DNA of 64,000 nucleotides from the NCBI GenBank assembly GCA_010909165.1, contig MU008163.1, positions 1,364,001-1,428,000 on the forward strand. The letters are read 5' to 3'. The notes under the pieces were generated by a model. That model was not told the DNA's origin and did not search any database. It saw only the letters and a program-made list of their open reading frames with translations. Positions 9,959 through 20,172 of the stretch are shown piece after piece. The stretch's first letter is position 1. Every line of letters begins with the position of its first letter. The stretch comes from Anthoceros angustus. Its lineage: Eukaryota > Streptophyta > Anthocerotopsida > Anthocerotales > Anthocerotaceae. The position numbers were made by a program, and so were the translations under genes.

Positions 9959-11378
9959 GTGCAACACTATTCAAATTATTCCACTTGTCAACATGTGTTT
10001 GTGTGACTTGAGCTGCTCCAGAAGGTGATGAGGCTCCAGCAGCCGGTAGGACAGGTTGTGGAGATGTGCCATCAACCACTGCCCATACTCCTCTTGCGCG
10101 AAGGTTGGACATCATACATACACGCCATACTTCAAACCGAGTTCCATTAAACTGTCTCTTTCCTTCAATTCCTGTGAAGGTAGGAGCGGTTTGTGGAAGC
10201 CATTGTAATGTATTGATGGTTGTCTAGAAGGCGGATTTGTAGGAGGAGGTCTTGGAGGAGGTACGGTGGAGTTGGTGGAGGACCGGATGGTGGACTGGAG
10301 GGTGGTGTTCCTAATTCCCTTGCTTCCAAGTCTAACCTACGACGTAAGTGAGGGGAAAGAGGGAAGTTAAAGAGGTAATCCCTCGTTATCATAAAAAAAC
10401 AGTCCTCGGCCAACAGACAGGTAAGCAGTTAGGGTTTCGTGGATTTTCAGCAGGAAATAGAGAAAGAAAACTAACTTGCTGAATTATTTTCTAGGGCATT
10501 GGTGGGTTCAAAGGAACGGTTACCAACCGTCTGGCTGGCAGCCAAGCAAAAATGTGGGGTAGCAACAAAGATTCCAGCACTGTGAAAATCTAGAACCCGC
10601 ACCATGCCTAGAAGCTGGAAATAATAAGGTCACGAAGATCCTTATGAGAGGAACGAGAATCTCTTTAAAGATCCGGAGTTGTTGAGTCGACTTCTTAATT
10701 TCAGATGAGAATCTGATGGCAAACTTGTGAATTTTAAAATCTGTTGAATCCAATCGTTTGGAAAAAGATTCCTGTCACTGGACAGTAGAGTTCAATAATC
10801 CTTCCAAAATATCAATTGAATTTGAAAGTGCGCTCGTGCTCTTTGTGCAGGACTGAAATGCTGGAGAAGATTGCCTCACAGAGGATTGGTTAGGTCTGTA
10901 TAGGCACCCACAGTAATCACAAGGAATTAGAGCAGAGGTAGGAGATGCTGCAAAAACCTTGTTGCGATATCTGTAAAGCAGGTATTTTTCTGAGAACAAG
11001 TAATCTCGTTCAGCTTCAGATTCAGCACTAGTCCAGGGAATGCTCGAGCGAATAGGCGATCTGTAGATAGGTCTAGAAGAGGATTTCACAAAACCTCCTC
11101 TACCACCAGATCCGTAGTTAGACCTGTTCCTCGGCATCGTAGCTAGAGCATAGTCACCCGTATGGGCTCGATACCATAACAAAAATAGGAGACGCTGGAT
11201 TTATGTCAAGACAACTTGACATCATGTGTGAGCACAAAGGAGAGAACAACACGAGCCTAGAATGCTTGAGTGTTCATTAAGTGAATAATAATATAAAGAG
11301 TATTGAAAAGTATTTATATGTAAGTAACCCTAAGTTCGCTATGCGTCTAGGTTACAATAAACAAGGCATATTTTAACA
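9959..11378 (-). mobile_element. Copia-A, truncated 5' end (LTR plus gag)
   Basis: This is a partial copy of the element at 25608-31499, read on the minus strand: 5' LTR, primer site, and gag from a methionine at 11137 (MPRNRSNYGSGGRGGF). It is truncated at about 9959, where the plus-strand ORF ends. The gag frame is interrupted several times. It sits next to R copy 1 at the same joining point (TGTTTCTTGC) as the full element has at R copy 2. Confidence 0.8.
11164..11378 (-). repeat. Copia-A 5' LTR with primer binding site
   Basis: The LTR is 11177-11378 (202 bp), from TGTTAAAATATG to TTTTTGTTA on the minus strand. It is followed directly by TGGTATCGAGCCC (11164-11176), close to the initiator-Met tRNA primer site TGGTATCAGAGC used by plant copia elements. 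Confidence 0.8.
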
Positions 11379-11542
11379 TGTTTCTTGCTACCGCCTATTC
11401 CAACTCAATGGGATCGTGGCTAGAGCCCCTTGTGTGCTCCTTTGTTGGCTGTTCATCCCCTGAGAATAGTCCCGGCCCTCTTGGCCACGAGGCATATCCT
11501 CTACACATGCCTCCCTTACCTGCGGGAGGAGGATTTCACCCT

Positions 11543-14500
11543 CTAGCCCCTTGATCTCCAACTTTGGGGCTGGACTCCCCCATACTCTACCAATCCGCCA
11601 TGGGCGCCATCCCCCATGGCTACATCTCCTCTAGGAGTAGAGGCGTCAGCCTCCCCAACTCCCGCAGCGCCTTCCACCACCTCCGTCGCAACTCTCCTTA
11701 CAGGAGTAGGGCTACTCCCTACGCCGGTAGGTACCCTACCTACATCGCCAGGTCCCTCACCTACCATCACTTCCGGGTGTCTTTCTCCGACAAGATCTTT
11801 GGGGCTGGGAGCACCACTTGGGGCTCCTTATCCTGTGCTTCCCTCATCATCAAAACCTCTTCCCACTCCGATTCCTCGAGTCATCTCCACTTCCCTCGTC
11901 CTCAAAGTCTAAGGCCCTTGGCTCCACTTTCATAAGCTCCCTCCTGTCATCATCGTGGGGTCCCAACAATCTTCTCTTAATGAGGCGTGCTACCTCATTC
12001 TTGGCCTTGACAACCTTATTATGAAGGGTTGCCCCAACCTCTTATATTGCATCTCTAGTTCATCCGACTCCTTAGGCCATTCCCTTCTTTGCACCTACCC
12101 TTGTAGGCATTCCGCTCCAACGTCGGCTCTCCCACACGGAGGTGTAGAGCTACGTTCTCCACCGTGGCACCGTGAAGCTGCTGTGCCATCTTCTTTTGTA
12201 GGGCATAGTCCGCCTCGAATCTCCTCTTCCAATGACTAGCATTTGGTGCACCATGCCCTCCGCTTTCCTCTTCTCTCCTTCAGCCTTCACCTGTGGTTTT
12301 CGGCCTCCCATGATTTCTGAGCTCGTTCTAATTCCCTTTCCTTCTTCCCCAAACTACGGCGAGTTTCCATAAATCATCTTGGACACACCTACCTCCCATC
12401 GTAGGGTGTCCCTTTCTCTCCAATTCACTCACCTTGAGAGCAAGTGCTTGCTCGCCGCCCTTTGCTCTTTGGCCTTGCTCTCACTCTCTTTGGTCAGTAA
12501 GAGCTATTTCTAGTCTCCACTTTTGTGGTAGCCTCTTTAAACTTCGCATCCATTCCTCTCTCGCATCAATAGTCTTGAATGTGGCACTCAATCTATCCAC
12601 TTGCTCCCTCGGTCCTCGACCTCTGTTTGGATCCGTCGGCCTCCCCAACTCCAGCGCCTTCCACCACCTCGTCGCAACTCTCCTTACGGAGTAGGGCTAC
12701 TCACGCCGTGGGTACCCTACCTACATCGCTGTGTCCCTCACCTACCATCACTTGTGTCTTTCTCCGACAAGATCTTTGTGGGAGCACCACTTGGGGCTCC
12801 CTTATCCTGTGCTTCCCTCATCATCAAAACCTCTTCCCACTCCGATTCCTCGGAGTCATCTCCACTTCCCTCTTCTTCAAAGTCTAAGGCCCTCGGCTCC
12901 ACTTTCATAAGCTCCTTCCTGTCATCATCATGGGGCCCTAGCAGCCTTCTCTTAATGAGGCGTGCTACCTCGTTCTTGGCCTTGATAACCTTATTATGAA
13001 GGCTGACCCCCAACCTCTGATATTGCATCTCCAGCTCGTCTAGCTCTTTAGGCCATTCCCCTTCTTTGCACCTACCCTTGTAGGCATTCCGCTCAACGTC
13101 GGCTCTCCCACACGGAGGTGTAGAGCTACGTTCTCCACTGGCACCGTGAAGTGCTGTGCCATCTTCTTTTGTAGGGCATAGTCCGCCTCGAATCTCCTCT
13201 TCGAATGACTAGCATTTGGTGCACCATGCCCTCCGCTTTCCTCTTCTCTCCTTCAGCCTTCACCCACATGGTTTTCGGCCTCCCATGATTTCTGAGCTCG
13301 TTCTAATTCCCTTTCCTTCTTCCCCAAACTACGGCGAGTTTCCATAAATCATCTTGGACACACCCTACCTCCCATCGTAGGGTGTCCCTTTCTCTCCAAT
13401 TCACTCACCTTGAGAGCAAGTGCTTGCTCTCACTCTCTTTGGCTGTAAGAGCTATTTCTAGTCTCCACTTTTGTGGTAGCCTCTTCGCTTGCATCCATTC
13501 CTCTCTCGCATCAATAGTCTTGACAATGTGGCACTCAATCTATCCACTTGCTCCCTCGGTCCTCGACCTCTGTTTGGATCCGTCGGCCTCCACATGCCCA
13601 AAGCCCTCATTCTTTCTTCCAACTCCAACAACTTTGCCTCGGCCCTTGCAACTTCTTTGCTCCTAGCCTCTCCTTCTCGTGTTGCCTCTCGGGCCTTACT
13701 TGCCCTCAACTCTTCACAGCTTTCCACCAAGATACCAGCCATCCTTGTGGCTTCCTTCACATCCACCTGCTCAAACGCCCACATAGCCGGACTAACTCCC
13801 CTAGCACTCCTAGTTCAGCCTCATGGCATGTGCTCCTATTATTCCATAACCCATGGAACCACATCCCCTACCATGGTTCCATCCGACTAGCCCCTCTAGG
13901 ATCCAGCCTCCTCCTAGGCACCGCCTTAGCATGTCCGCCCGTACTTGTCCCGGTGCCTCACCCACCGTGTAGGGACCTCTGTCGGCCTCCTTCTCTTGGT
14001 GCCCGTTTGCACCTATCTCCGTAGATCCCCGACTTACATCCGTAGGGATCTCCTAAGAACACCTTTCTCCTCTTCCATGTCGAGGTTTTGGCCCTCCTCC
14101 GGCATAGGGGCCTCTTCCTCCCTCACGGGATTTCTCCTTCTACCTTCATTCGCCTGCGACGATTCGGCTCCTCATCAAGGTTTATCTCCAACTCCTCTTC
14201 CTCTTCTTCATCATAGACTCGGACTTGGGTCCCTTTCCTAGCCTCTCCCAACTGCTCTATCGACCTAAAGGGCCTTCTCATGGCAAGAGGGGTGGGCACC
14301 TCCTCCGTAGGCACCAACTCTACCATATCAAAGGGCGCCCACGAGTCGGACAATTCCTCAACACTCAATAACCCCTCCACTCCCCACAACTGGACCAAGT
14401 AAGTGGACAAGTAGCATAGCCTGGGAGACTCCGCATCATGGCTGTTAGGCTTCAAAATCTTCTCCCTATGATAGACGTAAGCATTGTACATAATATTCCC

Positions 14501-15090
14501 CCAGTTCGGCTTCGCACCCTGTGACACTTTCCACACAAAAACCAGCAAGGCATCGCTAAAGTAGGTCTTCCGCTGATGATTAATAAGACCGATGACCACT
14601 TTGGCGAAGGTTCGCCACTTGAATTCCTTGATGGCCACTGTGGGCCAGCCATTCTTCGTTTTGCACTCTCCCCGTGTAACATGGTGGCCCTTCCTAAGTG
14701 AAATGGGAGCCATCTTCTTCCCATCCTTAGCCTTTTCGTTATCACAATCCCATCTCCCTCTTGGTAGGTCGCCCATAAACGCCTTATACTCGAACCGCCC
14801 AAAGACTGGGTCCGTTCTCGCGTTCCGCTCTGGAAGGGCTGCCAATTGCCTTGGAGTCCGGCAGAGGCTCACATAGCACTTCTCCACAAGCTTGAGATTG
14901 TCAGAGGCCCAATGGCGGCCATATGCCCACCGGAGTCAGATGTTCTCCTCGCCCATACCGAAAATCAACGGATCCTGTGAGCACACTTGGCCCACAAAAC
15001 ACTCAAACATAGGCATGTTGATTTGGCGGATCCTCGGCGTGGCCTCTCTTCTTCTTCTCTTCCCTTTGTTAGGGGTAGGTGTCTTCCCAT
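11543..15090 (-). pseudogene. R-element ORF, about 1,100 codons, broken
   Basis: The start MGKTPTPNKGKRRRRE (15090) gives a basic, nuclear-signal-like N-terminus. The helical domain follows: MFECFVGQVCSQD, KLVEKCYVSL, ALPERNARTDP, then NGWPTVAIKEFKWRTFAKVV, SDALLVFVWKVSQGAK and the W-x-NIMYNAYVYHREK stretch. An acidic stretch (DEEEEEELEINLDEEP) leads into a coiled coil (ESCEELRASKAREA, EAKLLELEERMRAL, REQVDRLSATLSRLLMRER), then ALDFEEEGSGDDSEE and a Pro/Thr/Val-rich tail ending QSWRSRG and a stop at 11543. The longest intact piece is 14123-14887. Frameshifts and a 990-bp internal duplication break it. I recognise no named family. A gag-like structural role is an inference from its position and coiled coil. 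Confidence 0.5.
11651..13640 (-). repeat. Tandem duplication inside the R ORF, period 990 bp
   Basis: CTCCCCAACT at 11651 recurs at 12641, and the following ORF tail, acidic and coiled-coil sequence is repeated to about 13600. The junction (TCGGCCTCCCCAAC near 12637) combines TCGGCCTCCACATG (13580) with GTCAGCCTCCCCAAC (11645). The two parents share GCCTCC. Confidence 0.85.
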
Positions 15091-15555
15091 GGCTCCTTCC
15101 AACTTGGTTGCACGAGAGGAGATGAGAGGTGTACTCCTTCTTCCTTTTCTCGGTCCTTAGCCCACCCACGCGTTTACCGGCAACCTATGACCGTAGGTTG
15201 CTCCTCTCAACACAATCTCTAAGGCCCTTTTGCTTCCTTCCCAAATTGCCACAGTTCTCACAATCTTGAGCTTATGATGGAGCTCCTCCTTCTAGTAGCT
15301 CGCAACCCTCTAGCTCACATGCACTTGTCACGGTGTAATCATTCGGCTACCTTGTCTTAAGTAGGGAACACAAGCTTGTTAAGGAAGGAGATGGAGGGTG
15401 GCTGCCAAGTTTGGGAAGGTATACTACTGCCACCACTGTTGATGTCTGCACGTGGCGCCATCTCCACCGCTAAACTTTTAAGTAACTTCCCCAAGTATAC
15501 CTAGGGCTCTTATTCTCGCTACTTAAACTAGGGGTTCAACATTAATTACTAATTC

Positions 15556-15646
15556 CACATATGCACATATGGGTATATGCACATATGCACATTCCACATG
15601 CACATATGCATTCCATACATGGGTATATGCACATATATAGCATAAA
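15556..15646. repeat. Imperfect CACATATG microsatellite
   Basis: Alternating CACATATGCACATATGGGTATATGC units. The same block is present at about 35545-35632 and 51177-51262 in the other R copies with small length differences. The His/Met-rich open frames over it are an effect of the repeat. Confidence 0.85.
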
Positions 15647-17086
15647 AGAATTCTACAAAATGGCTCCGCTCCATGTAAGGCATCCACCTACTTTGGTAGG
15701 TCCTCATACCTACGGTCACGGTCACGATTTACCCTACCGCTAAACTCTTGATTCTGCGAAACTCCCGAATTCCTTCTCTTGTTCCTAACTTCCCTAGATG
15801 GCTCAAAAGAAATACTCGTTACTCCTTGCTCTTCATTTTGAACCAAGATCGAACAAAATGATCCAAAGCGGATCAAAATGACAAAGGGCCCAAAGTTTTC
15901 CATTCCACGGTGAAGATAATCAACTGGCCACGATATCATGTTCGCATGTCCATGTTTGTCCCATGCAAGCATTTCTGTTAGAAAACGGATGCAATAAGAG
16001 GAATGGCAAATAAGTTTGCGCACCCAACGTGACAGTGTGCAAGTTTGTTTGTGCAAAATGAGCAAGAAGATCCACATGCACAAACATGTTTACGTACTCG
16101 GGGGCGAGAAGGCCCAGGAAATGCGCGCACATTGGGGCAAGGGGGCCATGGTGCGTGGACAAATGCATGCACCCGGGGGCAAGGAGGCCCTGATGCGAGC
16201 ACCTAGGGAGCAGGGGGCTTGGTACACGCACTTGTGCATGCACCTAGGGTCAAGAAGGCCCTAGGGACATGAACCCATATGGTTAATGCCTCTTGGTGCA
16301 TTCCCACATGGTTCATTTCCAAAAAAAATGAGTGAAAAATCTAAAATAATACGGAAAAAAAATCCAATTTTTTGAGGCAACTGCACACACTTGCTCTAAA
16401 AGTTTGGCATTTTTTGGTATTTTTTTCATGTTTTTGTAGGTTTTAGTGTTCCTTTTGGCATTTTCAACCCTTTTTTTGTACCTCCCTAATCTGAATATGT
16501 CCTCATCTTGATTTAGCTCTCATCTTTTTTCTAGTGATCAAAACTAGTGGTGAGAACTTTTTGCATATTTTCAATCTTGAGACGTTTGGTGTAGGCCCAG
16601 CTCCAAGTGCAAACCATACCAATCTCATTCTCGCACTATACACCGATTAAGAGCATCAAGTAAATGAAGATATTATCGCCCCAACGTCTGAAAAACAAAG
16701 TCCTGTAGAATTCCCAGAGCGAGAGTATAATCTTAGGGAGTCATGGTAATGAGTTTAAGGTATGACCTATAATAACAGTAAAAAGATTATGGAAAAACAC
16801 CAATTATAGTAACTCACAGATTTGAATAGATTTATTGAGGCGAAGAACTCACGTTCACCCACTAGCAAGAAGTAAAGCGACATTTGGCAAAGCAATTTGA
16901 GCAAATTGCGGAGGAGGGTATATTCCTTTCTCGATTTCCAACATACCCACATATTGGTCGGAAGAAACTTGAAATCTCCACTCTGCAACTCTTATGTTGG
17001 TTGCCAAATCCCAACCACATTAGGTGTCCTTCTTCCCTCACAATTTCCACACGCCCACCACGTCCTAACCCTCGCCTTTCTACCTC

Positions 17087-17640
17087 GGCTCTTGCACCCT
17101 TGCCTTCCTAGCGCAAATCTCCACTCCTGACTTGAAGGAGGATTTCTCCAAGAGCGTTCACGGGCTCTTACACCTCCCCAACAAATTGAGGGTCCTTTCT
17201 CCAATCCCTTCTCAATCGCCACGCCCACTCTTCCCAACACTCATCCAAGCTTGGGCAGCGTTGCTGCTTCGACAACCGGGCTCCTTCCTTTCTCTTTCTT
17301 CTTCCGCACCTTTACTTTGCCTCTTGCTTATTTCTCCTCTGTCTAGCTTGCACCCCTTCTCCGGCTCTTGCACCCTTGCCTTCCTAGCGCAAATCTCCAC
17401 TCACTGTGACTTGAAGGAGGATTTCTCCAAGAGCGTTCACGGGCTCTTACACCTCCCCAACAAATTGAGGGTCCTTTCTCCAATCCCTTCTCAATCCTGC
17501 CACGCCCACTCTTCCCAACACTCATCCAAGCTTGGGCGTTGCACCCCTTCGACAATGGGCTCCTTCCTTTCTCTTTCTTCTTCGGCACCTTTACTTTGCT
17601 TCTTGCTTATTTCTCCTCTGTGTCTAGCTTGCACCCCTTC
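17087..17640 (-). repeat. Tandem duplication in R leader, period 276 bp
   Basis: GGCTCTTGCACCCTTGCC at 17087 recurs at 17363 with the following CCAAGAGCGTTCACGGGCTC block and TCATCCAAGCTTGGGC. The junction lies at CTTCTCCGGCTCTTG (about 17357-17370). R copies 2 and 3 have their own version of this region, and copy 3 is not duplicated. Confidence 0.8.
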
Positions 17641-18033
17641 TCGGCTGCAGTGCGTGCACGTAGCGATCTTTGTGTGGGATCTTCTACAGCTCTTGGCCCA
17701 AAATTGGCCTCTAATTGCACGATTTCTTATTTCGGCTTATTCACCTAATCCATTCAAAGAAACATATAGCTATCCTATTCGCCTTGACCTTGTACTTCCT
17801 ACCACGGTGAGTTATCACCTACGGTGGTCACTACGGTAGGTCTCTTGCCTACGGTGGTGGTGACTCGCCTACCACGGTGGGTATCTCACCACTTGCAGAG
17901 CCTTACCTACCGAGTAGGTGACCCCCTACCGCTCACATTTATCACCTACTCTCCTTACCACAAGGTTGTTTTGACCTGTTTCTTCTTCCTAAGTATCCTC
18001 CCTACCTTCCTTATAGTATCCTATAACTCCAAC

Positions 18034-18829
18034 TTCAAAAGAACCAAAAAAGTTATAGTATGTTTCCTCCATACCATTTCTAACCAAAAGTAGTTGGACC
18101 TGTTCCAAAACAAACTCACTTGATCCAAGTTCAGAAAGTTAAAAGTAATTTCGTGTTTCCATGTCCGTGAAGTGACGCCTTCAAAAGTTTTAAATGAAGG
18201 AAGATTGAAAACCAAGGATCACTTATATGGAAATGATGATATTTTGTAGCAAAAGTTTTAAATTTTATAGTAGAGGGTCATATATAGTGTTAGTAAAGGG
18301 TAGAAGTTTCTTGAATGTTGATGAAAAGTGATCAATGTTATTGAGTTAAGGACCCCAGTATACGTTTTGTATAGTCATCACTTCTTTCATTATTTTGCCA
18401 TGTCTAATTTTGTATTACTTTATGTTGGGTTACTTGCTCCTCAACTAAGTTCTCTTTAAGTGGGAGCTTTTTAATGGTGATTAATTACTTTAAGTGTTTT
18501 TTACTTAATGCTTTTAAGTAAATCTTAGTTAAGAGCTAGTTTTTGCTAGACTAGTTTTCTTGACCCTTTTGGTCGAAAATCACCCCTAGTTCATAGTGAG
18601 TGGGAGTGATAAAATAGCTTACTATTAAGGCACTCTTCACTAGGGCACCTAGGACTTAATAATTTATTTAGTCCTTAGAGCACTATGTAATTTCTTCTAG
18701 TAGTTATTTAATTAGTTAGTTGTTACAACCACTTGATAGTTACAACAACCTTGCCTACATAAAGGCATGTACTTCCTATGATGAATCAATGCAACACATA
18801 TTGCTTGAGCTAGTGTATGATTCTCATCA
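18034..18829 (+). mobile_element. Copia-B-like 3' end and LTR, opposite sense
   Basis: About 570 bp of 3' untranslated sequence leads to a polypurine tract (GAGTGGGAG, ending 18606) and an LTR of 223 bp (18607-18829, TGATAAAATAG...GATTCTCATCA). The LTR ends and tract match the copia-B LTRs at 38081-40726, but the middle differs, so this is a related subfamily. No pol sequence is attached. The identical arrangement at 53345-54128 shows it was already in R before R was duplicated. Confidence 0.75.
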
Positions 18830-18839
18830 CTCCCCTCCA

Positions 18840-19574
18840 TGACATCTCCAACATAGTGTTACCGGATTTCAATGTATTTTGTGCGGGCATGAGATTTGGG
18901 ATTTGCCTCAAGAGCTAGAGTGACATATTGTCAAAGGTAATTTAGGTGACTACTACTCCTGGTCAAGATCCTTGAGGAAGCTACGCTCCCACTCTGCCTT
19001 CTTTGAGGCGTCGCTCAGAGCTTTATACTTTGCCTATGTGGAGGAAAGAGCTATGGAGATTGCTTTTTAAATGACCAATTCACCATGGCTGAGGAAAGAA
19101 CAGCGTATGGGTAGAAATGGGTTTCTCCGACAAAAAGGGGTTATGGCTAAAATCCCGTCTTTTTTTGGGCGAAAACGCGTGTTTGCTTTTTCCTAGGCTT
19201 TTTTTGAGGGGTTTTGCTAATTTAAATGTGGTGTTCAAACCTATGGCATCACATCTTGCATGTTCATTTGGTCACAATGTGCCACATCCATGGTTGGGCA
19301 CCGCGATTTTGATGGGGTGATGTGGTGGGAGGAAGACCTCGGGCCCCCAAGACTACTCTCTAGTGGCCACATTTATCCCACTATCATTGAGCACAAAAGG
19401 CTTTGTCCCATGAGACTTACATTTAATAAGAAACCAGCTTCTAGGGCACGAGCACACTCCTTCTCACACACCCAAACCCCTCAAACAACTAGGGTCACCA
19501 CAACTCACTCTCAAGCAAGAGCCACGCCCCCTCGCACCTGGTCCGCCAACAGATAACGGCATACGCTACTACCA
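18840..19574 (-). other. R element leader, part 1
   Basis: Sequence next to LTR-C on its internal side, also present at 54140-54812 and 55371-55971. It holds no intact gene. One plus-strand stretch (about 18955-19065) reads as a plausible peptide (YYSWSRSLRKLRSH, YFAYVEERAMED) in every copy, but is too short and broken to name. Confidence 0.45.
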
Positions 19575-19576
19575 TT

Positions 19577-19581
19577 GTAGG
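19577..19581. repeat. Target site duplication GTAGG of solo LTR-G
   Basis: GTAGG at 19577-19581 is matched by GTAGG at 24591-24595 on the other side. Joining the flanks gives CCATTGTAGGTCTACACC, which is the intact LTR-C sequence at 55966-55985. This shows an insertion into LTR-C with a 5-bp duplication. Confidence 0.85.
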
Positions 19582-20160
19582 TGTGGCGCGACTTTCGATG
19601 GCCAGTAGGCGCCATCCGTGTCGTTGTAGGAAGAAGTCCGCTCCCAAGGGAATGATAGGCTCCGCTGCTGCTTCGTGATTCCTACCGCACTTAGCGCCTG
19701 CTCACCCCAACGCACACATACTCCTAACTACTCAACGCTCACCGTGACAGCCCGTGATGGCTAAACGCTTAGGGACCTGTCAAGGCCAGATCGCTCACAT
19801 TCACACACACATCCACCCTTCCTCTCTCCTCACGCTACACTCATCGCCTTAGAAAAGACGCTGGTTACACAACCCCGACCTCCTCCGCTCGCTGGCCTCT
19901 CCGTCCGGCTCAGACGCCTCCCGAGTTCCTCCGCCTCCTCACGCCACACCGTCGGCCGGGTCGCGGCTCCGGACGAGCACGGGTCACCACCCTTCCCCGC
20001 ACACACCACAACACGCTAGGTCCGCCACTGTGACCGATCAATCTCCCCGAGCCGCCGTGCTCGCTGACTCAGACTCACGTTAGCAAGAAGACACACAAAG
20101 GTCTCGCAAGAACGCGATCAACACCAAGAGAAAGATGATTTATTGAGCGGCCTTAGCCCT

Positions 20161-20172
20161 CTTATACTACGC
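20161..20172 (-). promoter_or_regulatory. TATA box of the solo LTR-G
   Basis: CTTATACTACGC on the plus strand is the reverse of the GTAGTATAAG motif at 6053 and 6748. Downstream on the minus strand come GAGCGGCC and ATAAATCATCTTTCTC, the counterpart of the AGTAAAGCATCTTTCTC in the other LTR and a possible polyadenylation signal (AATAAA-like). Confidence 0.5.

Larger units (their letters stand above)
15120..18033 (-). other. R element leader, part 2 (non-coding)
   Basis: About 2.9 kb between the R ORF start and the copia-B-like insert. It has no coding frame I trust. It holds a CATATG-rich microsatellite (15556-15646), an AT-rich patch at 16320-16560, a 276-bp duplication (17087-17640), and a run of short inverted repeats built from CCTACCGTGG/GTAGG at 17790-17950. 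The same order is found at 35090-38050 and 50730-53340. Confidence 0.6.
11379..19581 (-). mobile_element. R element, copy 1
   Basis: Read on the minus strand: a remnant of LTR-C (19575-19581, cut by the solo LTR-G), leader part 1 (about 18840-19574), an inserted copia-B-like 3' end in the opposite sense (18034-18829), leader part 2 (15120-18033), the ORF (15090-11543) and a short 3' tail ending GCAAGAAACA. No protease, integrase or reverse transcriptase is present, so it would be non-autonomous. Which LTR type originally belonged to R is not settled (see the findings). Confidence 0.55.

Noticed and set aside
15561-15743. His/Met/Tyr-rich small ORF
   Set aside because: It is a translation of the CACATATG microsatellite.
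17132-17839. 235-codon plus-strand ORF in R leader
   Set aside because: It is Leu/Ser/Pro-rich, spans a 276-bp tandem repeat, and is antisense to the element. R copies 2 and 3 break it.
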